Positions 33,618 through 43,437 of a stretch of 64,000 nt of DNA are shown here, one piece after another; position 1 is the first letter of the stretch; each line of letters opens with the position of its first letter. Source of the stretch: Actinomucor elegans (taxonomy: Eukaryota > Mucoromycota > Mucoromycetes > Mucorales > Mucoraceae); contig JAMSLZ010000011.1 in assembly GCA_026027325.1 (NCBI GenBank), positions 372,001-436,000 of the forward strand, read 5' to 3'. The notes beneath the pieces are model-generated. The model made no database searches. It saw only the letters and a program-made list of their open reading frames with translations, and was not told where the DNA came from. Both the position numbers and the translations under genes were made by a program.

Positions 33618-34398
33618 ATTGTCTCTATACACAACCAAATAAGAGCTGTTAATTATAGTTATAAGGTTTATCAGCAGTAAAACGTGTACATTTATATGTA
33701 TCGTAAAGAGTTTGGGCTGATTGTGAGAGTGAGAGAGAGTAGAAAAGAAGAGAGAGAAAAGAATTTAGTTATTAGAATTTATACTATGCCATATTACATG
33801 CCAATAGGAGGATGGGTGATGATCTAACTTGAAGATCCAAATATCCCTCGAAACACATTCTGAAGGGGTAATTCTTAATAACCTTGGTTCCAAACGGTGG
33901 ACCTTCATTTCAAGGGTCCGGGCGTATAGTCCCAGAGGCAATTATGGCGCACGGCTCTAACAATGATATCTACGATAATGATCTTTACGGCTGATTCATT
34001 GATAGCCATTATTATATAAACTATCACCTTATACTTATGTTCCATAAATCAAACGTAAAGTATCCATCTATCATTATGTTTGTAGGACACACTGTCTATC
34101 TAGACCCAATATCGGGTTTACTATTTACAGTAGGTTGAGCTTTCTGGAACCTTCCTAAGCTCAAATACTTCTAGCATCTATCACAAATAATTTTATCTTT
34201 TCTGTTTGCCAACACCAGCGAATGGTTTATTATATGCTCAGGTACAATTAGCCATGATAATGGGCCGGCCAATAAAAACCGAGAGGTGTTTCTCTGTTGC
34301 TACTATTACTAGTAGTGTATGACAAATAATATTCAAGCTGTTTTTTTTGACTCGGTTTTAAATATCAAACCTCAACCATACTACATTATTACAGCAAT
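33618..34398. other. intergenic between divergent genes
   Basis: Divergent promoter space for the Cys-rich protein and PPCDC. It includes a GA-rich tract at about 33727-33762 (GAGAGAGAG type). No exon or repeat copy seen. Confidence 0.5.
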
Positions 34399-35287
34399 AT
34401 GACAAATATACTTATTGGAGGAACAGGCAGTATTGCTACTATCAAAATACCGTTACTTGTCAACTTGTTGAAACAGGTATATTGCTAAACAGCCATTTTA
34501 TAATCAATGGTCATCAGTTAACAACCGATGATTTCTTTTTCTTTTTTTTTGTGTGTGTAGGATCCCAACATCAATGTTAAGGTTGTGTTAACAGAGTCAG
34601 CTTACTTTTTCGTTAAAAATCAAATCATTGATTGTCCAGTCTATCGAGAGCATGACGAATGGAACGTATGGCAAGAAGAAAAAGCGAACCCATTCAGTAG
34701 TAATTTTAATTCTTTTCATGTAGGAATGGAAGCAAATTTCCGATCCTATTTTACATATTGAGGCAAGAACGCAGTAGTTGACATGATAGTTTACCCTATT
34801 CTAAATTATATCATAGCTTCGAAACTGGGCAGATATTATGGTTATTGCGCCTTTGGATGCCAACACGCTAGGAAAGATTGCCAATGGATTGTGTGATAAT
34901 TTGTTGGTAACTAACATAACCCTGTATATCATCATCTCTAGCCTAAAGTATTATTTTTAGACTTGTGTACTCCGAGCTTGGGATATAAAGAAACCTGTGG
35001 TTGCATGTCCTGCCATGAATACAAGTATGTGGAATCATCCACTTACATCCAAACATTTGGATGTCTTGAGAGATCTCCTGGGATTCTCGATTATTCAACC
35101 AATTAGTAAGAAACTAGCTTGTGGAGATACAGGTAAATATTTTGTACAAGTATATATTTCTACTTCATTAAACTAATGAGCGAATATAATAGGCTTGGGA
35201 GCTATGGCCGAAGCAGAGTTTATTAAAGATTACTTGTTTGAGATGATCAATTCTAAAAGTATACATGTGGAAGATATAAATAAATAA
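34399..35287 (+). CDS. phosphopantothenoylcysteine decarboxylase (PPCDC, HAL3-type flavoprotein)
   Basis: Decarboxylates 4'-phosphopantothenoylcysteine to 4'-phosphopantetheine in CoA synthesis, using FMN. Six exons: 34399-34476, 34561-34665, 34724-34762, 34817-34906, 34961-35132, 35193-35287; 192 residues, the usual length of the single-domain eukaryotic enzyme. Motifs seen: ILIGGTGSIATIK (flavin site), HIELRNWADIMVIAPLDANT, the substrate clamp PAMNTSMWNHP, and the active-site Cys block KLACGDTGLGAM. Unlike yeast Hal3/Vhs3 there is no long acidic tail, so it is a dedicated enzyme rather than a phosphatase inhibitor. Intron 3 has a GC donor (GAG|GCAAGA) with a normal TAG acceptor; every other intron is GT-AG. 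Confidence 0.95.
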
Positions 35288-35422
35288 AGATGATGATAAC
35301 TGAAGGGCAAATATCAGTAACGATCGGCTGATGTAGCAGATACTGTTGCATGATGATGAAAATCTTATAATTCGATTTCATTGGGTGTAGGATGATACCA
35401 GGTGTCCGTAGCTCCCAGTCAC

Positions 35423-35423
<1 letters not shown>

Positions 35424-35458
<35 letters not shown>
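35424..35458. repeat. A35 homopolymer preceded by GC-rich segment
   Basis: 35 consecutive A residues follow GGTGTCCGTAGCTCCCAGTC plus ACC. The GGTG...CACC ends can pair. It looks like a possible retroposed tail, but no target-site duplication was found by eye. Confidence 0.9.
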
Positions 35459-35461
<3 letters not shown>

Positions 35462-36202
35462 GGATCATATAATGGCATCTAAGTCTACAGCGAGTAAAGG
35501 TAATAACTTAGCTCTTCAGTAATAGATAGACTGAAATATTTTCTTTTTAATTAATTAACAAGCATTTATGTTTATCTATTAAAGTGTATATAAGTGTTGG
35601 ATGTTTCCAAAAATACAGTATTTGTACGCTTTATATCAATGTTTCCTTGTTTATATATATATATATATACGCTTAAAAGATAATTTAATTCTATACAATA
35701 TATGCTACTAATATAAATCACTCTTGTATGCCTGTAATTCTTCACCATTACAATAAGGGGTACTAAGCATAATAAATCGATCATTAGCGAATAAAAATAA
35801 AGTCCATTTCGTTGGCAATCTAAGTAGACAAGATTATAGTAATGATCTTATTTGTCGAAATTGCTCAAAATCAAAGATTACTTTTACTTTAATAATCAAA
35901 AGTTATACAAATGTAAAGTCCTAAAGCTGTATTATTTTATACAATGTACCTTTTTTTTTTCTAAAAAAAAGGCTGTACACAGCTCTGACACTTTATTCTT
36001 TTCGTTAATCTAAATCAAGATATTTTGTTTTAATTTCTTACAAAACATACGCCATTCGAAAAAGTATTTGATTTCCTACAACTTGTTTTAAGCTGTCGAA
36101 TATTAAATAGTCACATATCGCGCGTAAGGTTTACTTTTTTTTTCTCTTAAAATTTCACTCCTGATTACTTAAAAATCACAGCTTAAGATTTGGCGCGACA
36201 CA

Positions 36203-36264
36203 TGAGATCTCGGTCGATCTCGGTAAAATGACACATTCGATTAGTAGTTTCTTACTCAAAATGA
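36203..36264 (+). repeat. dispersed repeat copy
   Basis: GAGATCTCGGTCGATCTCGG then TAAAATGACACATTCGATTA and GTAGTTTCTTACTCAAAATG. This copy is near the inferred family consensus at its left half. Confidence 0.65.
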
Positions 36265-36479
36265 GCTATTGCGCCTGCTAAATTACAACTAACTTCAATA
36301 CGCTTGGTTCATTGAGTGCATTACCTTCATTAACGTTGGTTTACATTGTTTTGCTATGTATTGGAGTGGCTGTAACAAAATAACGATTCACTCTCCGTCG
36401 TTCAGTCATTAAACCTATCGAGCATCACCTAAAAAAGAATGGCCTCAGTTTATTTTCTTGTATATATATATATATCAGC

Positions 36480-38336
36480 ATGGTAACAAAGATGAGAATG
36501 AAAGCAGTCTTTGATTGTTCGGCTGATGAGCCTGGGGAGCTTTCATTTAAAGAAGGTGATATTTTAGTAGATGTTGTCGAATCAGGCGAAGAAGGCTGGT
36601 ACAAAGGCAGAATAGAAAATACTGTAGAAACTGGTTTGTTTCCTTACAACTATGTAATTGAAATTACAGATTCTCCAGAAACCATTGAACTCAACGAGAA
36701 ACCCGAGATTCCACTCAATTCGACTACGACCAGCGTCAAACCAACATGGCAAGCAAAGTCTCCAACAGCAGCAGTACTTGCAAGTTATCCTGCTCTCGAT
36801 GCATTTGAAGCTGCCATGTCTGGTACAAAAGTACTTTCACCAAAATCAAGTTCTCCTCCAGTGATTACTGCCTTAAAGCCCAAACTATCTACACCCAAAA
36901 ACGACGGTATCAAAGTGTATGCTGGCACTTCGACCTTTGAAAAGCCGCAATTGAAATCCATTACACAGCAGAAAGACTCGTCGCCTACTCGATTACGTTC
37001 TTATTCTGCTTCTTCTGTCTTAAGCAAAACAAATGCGGACTTGGATACAGAGAAAACATTGAGGCCTTCGCAGCTATTGAACGGCAAAGGAACAAAGAGC
37101 GCTTTGGAACTAGCATTAAGTAAAGGTTCACCTAAACCACCTTCCAACTTGAGATCCAATTCATGTTCAACCAAGACAAACGTAACTGGAATTGCTCTAG
37201 TTGGTATGAGCAAGCTGAACAGTAACAGTAGTAGTAGTATTAATACAGACGTGGAAGATGAGGATGGATATCAAATGGTAAAGCCGTCTCAATTACGCCA
37301 ACGGTTACCTACACCAAAACCCATCAGTTCGCAATCTGCTTTGTGGAAGAAGTCATTATTGGAGAGTAAAGATGTCCAATCAACCAGCAAACTAGATGTA
37401 GCACCCTCAAATAACCCTATGCCTCGATTGCCTTCACGTCCTGTTTCTACTGCTAGTCGAAAATCTCGCAATAGTAGAAACTCAACAAAGGCATCTCTCA
37501 TTGATATAACAACCAAAACCAATGTATTGCCTGTGAAAGAAGCTACCACTAGCGAAAAAGCGTCACCACCTATTATTAAACCTAAACCTCAAATATCTTC
37601 AGCTACTCATCCTCATCTACCTCCTCGCCCTAAAGCACGTAGTTCCTCAAACCCTCCACCTATTCAACCCAAGCCAGCTATGTCCTCTATCGAGATTCTG
37701 ATGAATAGAGCTGCCAGTAAAGAAAAATCATCAACAACACATGAAATTATCACTACACCTTCTAAATCCATGACACCGCCTCGCGCCAAGAAACCTGCAC
37801 CGCCTCCACCCCAATCACGCACGCCCACTCGATCTAATATGGAGAACTGGCAAACAACAACGAGCCCAGAAAACGGTAATATCAAACCTTCATCCATACT
37901 TCGAGCTAGATCATCTACAAATCCTGCATCCATGGTGTCTGATTGGAATCAGCCTCTAAAACCAACGCCTGCTGTAGCATCGCGCGTGATTCCTGTTGCA
38001 GATACTCCAGCAGTCGTAGCAACCGTAGTTGAACCTCGCAAAAAAACCACCCCACCTCCACCACCCCCTTCTCGTCCTCCTAAAAGTAAAACACTCACCG
38101 AACCCAAGCAGCGGTACGAAATATTATTCGACTCAATTCATGATGATGGTTATGTAGACGGAGAAACAGCACAAGTGATATGGGTCAAGAGCAAATTGTC
38201 GAATGAAGATTTAGCTCGCATTTGGAGGGAGTGTGATCCAGATCACAAAGGTTTATTAGATAAGCATGCATTTATAGATGGTATGAGTAAGATTGATGAA
38301 CTCTTGCTGTCCAAGCAACAACAGATCGTTATGTAA
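36480..38336 (+). CDS. SH3-EH domain adaptor protein (endocytic/actin type)
   Basis: Single exon, 618 residues. An N-terminal SH3 domain (about residues 5-62: SADEPGELSFKEGDIL, the binding-groove Trp in EEGWYKGRI, and the closing GLFPYNYV) is followed by about 470 residues of Ser/Pro/Lys-rich linker. This linker has several polyproline ligands (KPAPPPPQSRTPTRS, TPPPPPPSRPPKSK). A C-terminal EH domain lies at about 545-612 with the conserved ARIWRECD pocket Trp and a calcium-loop-like DPDHKGLLDKHAF. EH domains bind NPF motifs and SH3 domains bind PxxP, so this is a scaffold probably in clathrin-mediated endocytosis or actin patches. The polyproline segments could also bind its own SH3. Exact orthologue not recognised. 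It converges on the Era gene with 34 bp between stops. Confidence 0.88.
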   Translation: MVTKMRMKAVFDCSADEPGELSFKEGDILVDVVESGEEGWYKGRIENTVETGLFPYNYVIEITDSPETIELNEKPEIPLNSTTTSVKPTWQAKSPTAAVLASYPALDAFEAAMSGTKVLSPKSSSPPVITALKPKLSTPKNDGIKVYAGTSTFEKPQLKSITQQKDSSPTRLRSYSASSVLSKTNADLDTEKTLRPSQLLNGKGTKSALELALSKGSPKPPSNLRSNSCSTKTNVTGIALVGMSKLNSNSSSSINTDVEDEDGYQMVKPSQLRQRLPTPKPISSQSALWKKSLLESKDVQSTSKLDVAPSNNPMPRLPSRPVSTASRKSRNSRNSTKASLIDITTKTNVLPVKEATTSEKASPPIIKPKPQISSATHPHLPPRPKARSSSNPPPIQPKPAMSSIEILMNRAASKEKSSTTHEIITTPSKSMTPPRAKKPAPPPPQSRTPTRSNMENWQTTTSPENGNIKPSSILRARSSTNPASMVSDWNQPLKPTPAVASRVIPVADTPAVVATVVEPRKKTTPPPPPPSRPPKSKTLTEPKQRYEILFDSIHDDGYVDGETAQVIWVKSKLSNEDLARIWRECDPDHKGLLDKHAFIDGMSKIDELLLSKQQQIVM

Positions 38337-38370
38337 TAATAAAAAAAGAGTGACAATCTAAATGAATGAT

Positions 38371-39839
38371 TTATGATACCGGCTTTCGGGTTTTTACTTG
38401 AATAAACAATTTGATAGGTCGTTTTAGGGCCTGACTGATTTGAGTGCGTGCTTCTTCAACCACTGCATTAATGATACGACCTTGATGACCAATCACAATT
38501 TTTTGTTGACTTTCACGTTCAACGTATACATTTTGATCAATGCGTAACGTACCATCCTTCAACTCTGTCCAGCCTACATTTTCTTGTTTAATCATGTAAG
38601 GGATGTATTGGTGCAGGCGTCTAAAGAATTCGATTCGAATCATTTCTTCTACACGCTTAAGGTCGGCCATTTCTGTCTTTTGATCTCCAGGATAAATCCA
38701 TGGTTTAGAAGGTGATTGTTCAAACAAAAGAGTCTTCATTATTGATTAGTATACTTTTATTCTCTATATCCTCCATGGCCTCCTTATTTACCTTGACTTT
38801 ATCTAACCCTTCTTCGTAAACGGCTGAAATGTACATGGTCTTTCTAAAGTTTGGATACCCCTTGTTATATCTTTCCACCACCTCTTGTAACAAATCACGG
38901 TCTTCGTTGATCAAATCCATCTTGTTGAAAATCAATGTTGCAGGAATATTCATATCTTGTAATCGATTCAGCAAGAATTCTTCTGTCACACGCGCTTGAG
39001 GTTGGAGCGAACGGTTCGCATCCACTATCACAAGAACTGAAAGATACCGTTAAACAAAAATTCATTCTTTTTCTAGCTTTTTTATTCAATGCTTACCATG
39101 ATCTGCTTCATCCAAAGATCGCCAAGAAGAGGTAGCCAATGTACGGTTCATTTTAGCATGATTATGATCGGGGATCACACCAGGAGTATCTAAAAACACG
39201 ATCTGGTAATTCTTTTCTGAAAGTACAGCCAAGATACGCTCTCGTGTTGTATGCGCTTTAGGAGAAACACCTGAAATCTAAATCAAAGGGTTTTAAAAAT
39301 CTTGTTACCCTTTCCTTTTGAATACAGCAGACAAACCTCTTCTCCAACAATTTTATTTACCAAAGTAGACTTTCCCGCATTGGCTGCTCCAATAACAGCC
39401 ACTTTTAAAAGGTGTGGATCTTCTGGCTGAACAACCTTTGTATTATTGATTTTAATCATTCGCTCCATAATACCGGCCGGCTTTCGAACGTTTCCGAGAT
39501 TCTCGAGTCGCGATTCCAACAAGGCTTGTTTGACAGTAGTATCTTTTATATGACTGTGTTTTGGATTAAGATAACCCATAGTACGCCAACGATTATTGCT
39601 GCTATCATTGGAGTTGTTGGGCGCTTTTTTTGTTGGTTTTTTTGCAGTGTTGGTTTGAGTGACAGGGATACCAGCTCGATGTTTGGCACGAGTCATAATA
39701 GCATAAGAGCGCCTCTGCAAGCATTCTGAAAGGAGAATTTAGTTCACAATAACCTCAAGTTATTCTGGTTTGTCTTTTTTTTTTTTTTACCTGTTTGTGA
39801 AAACTTGAAAAGATCTTTAAACAGCCAAGTTTTATTCAT
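38371..39839 (-). CDS. mitochondrial Era-like GTPase (ERAL1)
   Basis: GTPase that binds small-subunit rRNA during mitoribosome assembly. Exons 39839-39791, 39725-39337, 39277-39097, 39036-38792 and 38733-38371 give 408 residues. The N-terminus is basic and Ser/Arg-rich with LQRRSYAIMTRAKH, a mitochondrial presequence type. G motifs: G1 GAANAGKST, G2-region VSPKAHTTRERI, G3 DTPG, G4 NKMD, G5 ISAVYEEG. The C-terminal KH domain shows the GxxG loop IGHQGRIINAV and ends with KLFIQVKTRKPVS. All G motifs are complete, so an active GTPase is expected. Mitochondrial location is inferred from the N-terminus and family. Confidence 0.94.
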
Positions 39840-40205
39840 GTTGAGGGGTGGGGGGAATAAAGAACAAAATGAGCTAGAAAAAGAATAATTATTCCCCATT
39901 TGTAATGGGGACGCCTGTTATTATGCGGTGGCTTATGAAAATACGCGTTACAACCGTTATGGACTTCAAAAACTAAAAGTTACCTCACAAATCTACGAAA
40001 AATGCCACCGTAATGTTCATGTTTGGCTTGATCAGCCATTTCTTAATAGCCAGCATGCTTGAGTTTTCGGACAGCAAGAAGATTTGGTTATGTTCCTTCT
40101 TTTTACTAAAAGTAATGGATAAAGGTTATTAATTATTAACTGGCAAATATAATACATCCATTTTTTTTTTGCGTTTTATAAATCCTTTCAGTAGGTTGAC
40201 CATTT

Positions 40206-40262
40206 AGTTTTGAACATGTACTAATCAGATGTGATACTGGACCGAAATCAGCCAAGAGATCT
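40206..40262 (-). repeat. dispersed repeat copy, left member of an inverted pair
   Basis: TTTTGAACATGTACTAATCAG then ATGTGATACTGGACCGAAATC and AAGAGATCT. It aligns with the reverse complement of 40622-40674. Confidence 0.72.
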
Positions 40263-40307
40263 AGTAAATAGATATTGTATGTAATTGATCAGATTATCTA
40301 TGTCTCT

Positions 40308-40362
40308 AGATCTCGATTGATCTTGGTGAAATGTCATACTTAGTTAATACTATATCTAGAAT
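40308..40362 (+). repeat. dispersed repeat copy
   Basis: AGATCTCGATTGATCTTGGTG then AAATGTCATACTTAGTTAATA. It sits inside the inverted pair. Confidence 0.68.
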
Positions 40363-40621
40363 AAGCAAATGTATCTAAGAAGCCTTGTTTAACTGGGGTA
40401 ATGATTTACATACATTCCATAATTAACTAGATCGATACACTTATTCTCTCAGTCGATCATGATTTTATGGTATATCTGATGAGCATTCCATGTTAAAAAT
40501 TGACTGCTCAAGCTATTAGACCTAGTTTCGTCGAATTGCAACAAATGCATATTGTTAACTATTATAATTAACAGTAAAATACACATTCATTTTAAAAGAT
40601 CTATAAATTCAAAGATCTCTC

Positions 40622-40674
40622 AGATCTCGGTCGGATTTCGTATCTAATTATTACTCATGTTTAGAATTAACGGC
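40622..40674 (+). repeat. dispersed repeat copy, right member of an inverted pair
   Basis: AGATCTCGGTCGGATTTCG then TATCTAATTATTACTCATG and TTTAGAAT. It mirrors 40206-40262. Confidence 0.72.
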
Positions 40675-40901
40675 TGAATCTACTAGATGTTTAGTTTGGT
40701 AGCTAAAATACAACTAAACTATTATAATTGATCGTCTTACACGGATGCTACTTGGCTTTAATGTTATAATACAGATGTATTGTGGCTTATACTTTAGTAA
40801 CGCAGCCTATAGGATTGGTTCTCCGGTCCATTTGATTTAAAGCGTGCCCTTCACATTTTTTTTTTGAAGCATTTTTTTCCAGCAAACATATATAATCAAC
40901 A

Positions 40902-41561
40902 ATGAGACAACTAAAGCATCACGAACAAAAACTCTTGAAAAAGGTCGACTTTTTACAATGGAAGAAAGAAGATACAATTCGTGAAATGAAGATCATTCGT
41001 AGATACTTTCTTCAACAAAGAGAAGATTACCACAAGTATGAATGACTCAAGATTGCATGTTTGATTCTTTTATTAACTTGATTTAAAAGATATAACAAAT
41101 TAGTGGGTAGCATTCGACAATTGGCAAACAAGATCTCACTATTGGATTCTAGAGATCCTTTCCGAAGCCAGCAAGAGAAAGCATTACTAGACAAATTATA
41201 CAACATGGGCATTATTACAGCTACTACAAAGTTTTCAGACTGTCGTAAAGTCACTGTGTCAGCTTTCTGTCGTAGACGTTTGCCTATTGTTATGTGTCGA
41301 TTAAAAATGGCTGAGACTGTCAAGGAAGCTGTGACGTTTGTGGAGCAAGGTCATATTCGTGTAGGTCCTCAAACAGTGACCGATCCCGCTTTCTTGGTTA
41401 ATCGTACCATGGAAGATTACGTTACTTGGGTAGATACTTCAAAGATCAAGAGAAAGATTATGAAGTACAACGACAAGGTACGTAAAATCATTAGCATAAA
41501 CTCGAGATTGTTGAAACTAACTCTCTTTTTTTTGTAGTTGGACGATTACGATCTTTTGTAA
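40902..41561 (+). CDS. IMP3: U3 snoRNP protein IMP3
   Basis: Small-subunit processome component that helps U3 snoRNA pair with pre-rRNA in the nucleolus. Three exons, 40902-41035, 41090-41477 and 41538-41561, give 181 residues, the family size. Family features: N-terminus MRQLKHHEQKLLKKVDFLQW, middle DPFRSQQEKALLDKLYNMGI, the S4 RNA-binding domain CRRRLPIVMCRLKMAETV ... VEQGHIRVGPQTVTDPAF, and the C-terminus ending LDDYDLL encoded by a 24-nt last exon. The universally conserved tail and S4 core make this distinct from ribosomal protein uS4. Start is the first ATG after a T-rich leader. Confidence 0.96.
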
Positions 41562-41845
41562 AATGCATTCATTATTTTTTATCAAATAAAACATATTTTT
41601 GTATTATAGTTATGTATAATTTAAGTGGACTTTACCGTAGCGATGCTAAAAGAATCTCTCAGAAATGCTTGTCTATTGCATAACTATGGATAGAATGTCC
41701 TGTTATCCCCATTTTTTGATGGGTTTTCTATTGGAAGTGTTGCACAAGAACCTTAGCGGTTAAATGTTGCGGGATCTACATCTTTACAGAGCGTGTTTCT
41801 GATAAAGCGTCTTTTCTCTAAACCCCATTATTTCTTTTGTCCATA

Positions 41846-43284
41846 ATGAACAATTTGAAAATAGCTACTCAAAAAGTCATTGGCCGCCGTAATTGGATGG
41901 TAATGCTGCATTTCTTTTCTCGATTTATAACATGCCTCTGTTATACTAACCAATAATGTATTTAGAGTACAGCCGGCATTGAACGCTCTCACCGAGCCAT
42001 TCTCTTCCCAGGTAAAGAAAACATTACTCAATTGCTATTGTTGAATTCTTACTCACATTCAATGTTAGGCCAAGGCTCTCAATATGTAGGTATGGGAAAA
42101 GATCTTTATAATCTGTATCCTCGATCAGCCAAGCTTGTATTCGATGAAGCTGATGAAGCCTTGGGCAACGGACTTCGAGCTCTTATCTTTGAAGGACAAC
42201 AAGAAAAGCTCAAACTGACCGAGAATGCACAACCTGCTATATTAACCACCTCGCTGGCCATGTTGCGCGTCTTGGAAACCGAATTTGGTTTTGATATGTC
42301 CAAGGCATGTAATCATGCGCTCGGTCATTCTTTGGGTGAGTATACGGCATTGGTGGCTACCAAGGCCATGTCCTTGACCGATGCTGTACGTTTAGTCAGG
42401 TTGCGTGGTGAGGCTATGACGCGCGCTGTGGCCGATTATCAGGGAAAAACAGCTATGTCGGCTTTGGTCGTACGTAAGGATAAATTGGGTGAATTAGAAA
42501 AAGCCTTGGAAGAAATCAAGGCCGAGTTACCAGCAAATGAGTTGGTCAATGTAGCCAATATCAATAGTGTAAGAGAATGAAAGGAATCTTGTAATGTGTG
42601 ATGAAATAACATCCAATTTATAGTCGTTCCAAGTCGTAATTAGTGGTACAAGTCAAGGTGTGGACCAAGCTTCTCGCATCTTGCAAGAACGTCGATTTGC
42701 TGCTCGCGCAGTGGATTTACCTGTTTCGTGAGTTAAACTTAACCATCGTATGTATACATCAATTAATTGTTATATTTTTACGGCTTTAGGGCTCCTTTCC
42801 ATTGTTCGTTAATGAAAGAAGCAGCGGATGTCATGGAAGACGCATTGAAGAGCGTGAAGATTGAAATGCCTTGTGTGGAAGTCATATCCAATGTCACAGC
42901 AAAGCCAGTAAAGTAGATGATTACTAATTTCCTTTTGCGCTTACTAAACAAAAAAAAAATTACACGTAGTATGCAAATGCAGAAGAGATCCCAAAAAGGC
43001 TAGTAGAACAAGTGGTTGCAACTGTTCAATGGGAGCGTAGTATAAATTATTGTAAAGGTCAAGACATAGATGATTTCTTATGTTTCGGTCCTGGTAAGGT
43101 GCTGGCCAATTTATTAAAAAAGGAATACCCATTAGATAAAATCAGGTAAGATGCAAACACTGTCCACTGTGACATGTCTACTAATTTGCTTGTTAGAACG
43201 ATCACTAGCGCTGATGACATCCTGCGATATGCATTAGAATACAATAGAAAGAAGGATAGACCTGACGAACCTTCTTTTACATAA
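41846..43284 (+). CDS. MCT1: mitochondrial malonyl-CoA:ACP transacylase (MCT1/FabD)
   Basis: Transfers malonyl groups to mitochondrial ACP in type II fatty-acid synthesis, which supplies lipoate. Seven exons: 41846-41899, 41966-42011, 42069-42568, 42624-42727, 42790-42907, 42970-43145, 43197-43284; 361 residues. Active-site features: GQGSQYVGMGKDLY near the N-terminus, nucleophile GHSLGEY, oxyanion/substrate Arg in VRLRGEAM, catalytic His in APFHCSLMKEAAD, and the FGPGKVLANLLK block near the end. The short N-terminus (IATQKVIGRRNW) is basic and could be a targeting presequence. UVE1 starts 153 bp downstream on the same strand. Confidence 0.95.
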
Positions 43285-43437
43285 GAACAAGTCACGAAAC
43301 TTGATCATCCGTTTCTCCACAGATCGGATTCTTATGCGCTTAGCTGGAGATTTGTACATTATATTATCATAATAAAAAGGCTTGGTTCTTTGTTTTGTCA
43401 TTGCAACTGGTTCTTTTGCTTTTTTACATTAATCTTG

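Larger units (their letters stand above)
35288..36479. other. intergenic with a long poly(A) tract
   Basis: Contains an A35 tract (35424-35458), a short TA run (35657-35670), and one dispersed-repeat copy (36203-36264). No gene supported. Confidence 0.6.
39840..40901. other. divergent interval Era/IMP3 with three repeat copies
   Basis: No exon. It holds dispersed-repeat copies at 40206-40262 (minus), 40308-40362 (plus) and 40622-40674 (plus). The outer two are inverted relative to each other. Confidence 0.65.

Noticed and set aside
35253..35468. Minus-strand frame starting in the poly(A) tract
   Set aside because: Poly-Phe produced by the A35 homopolymer.
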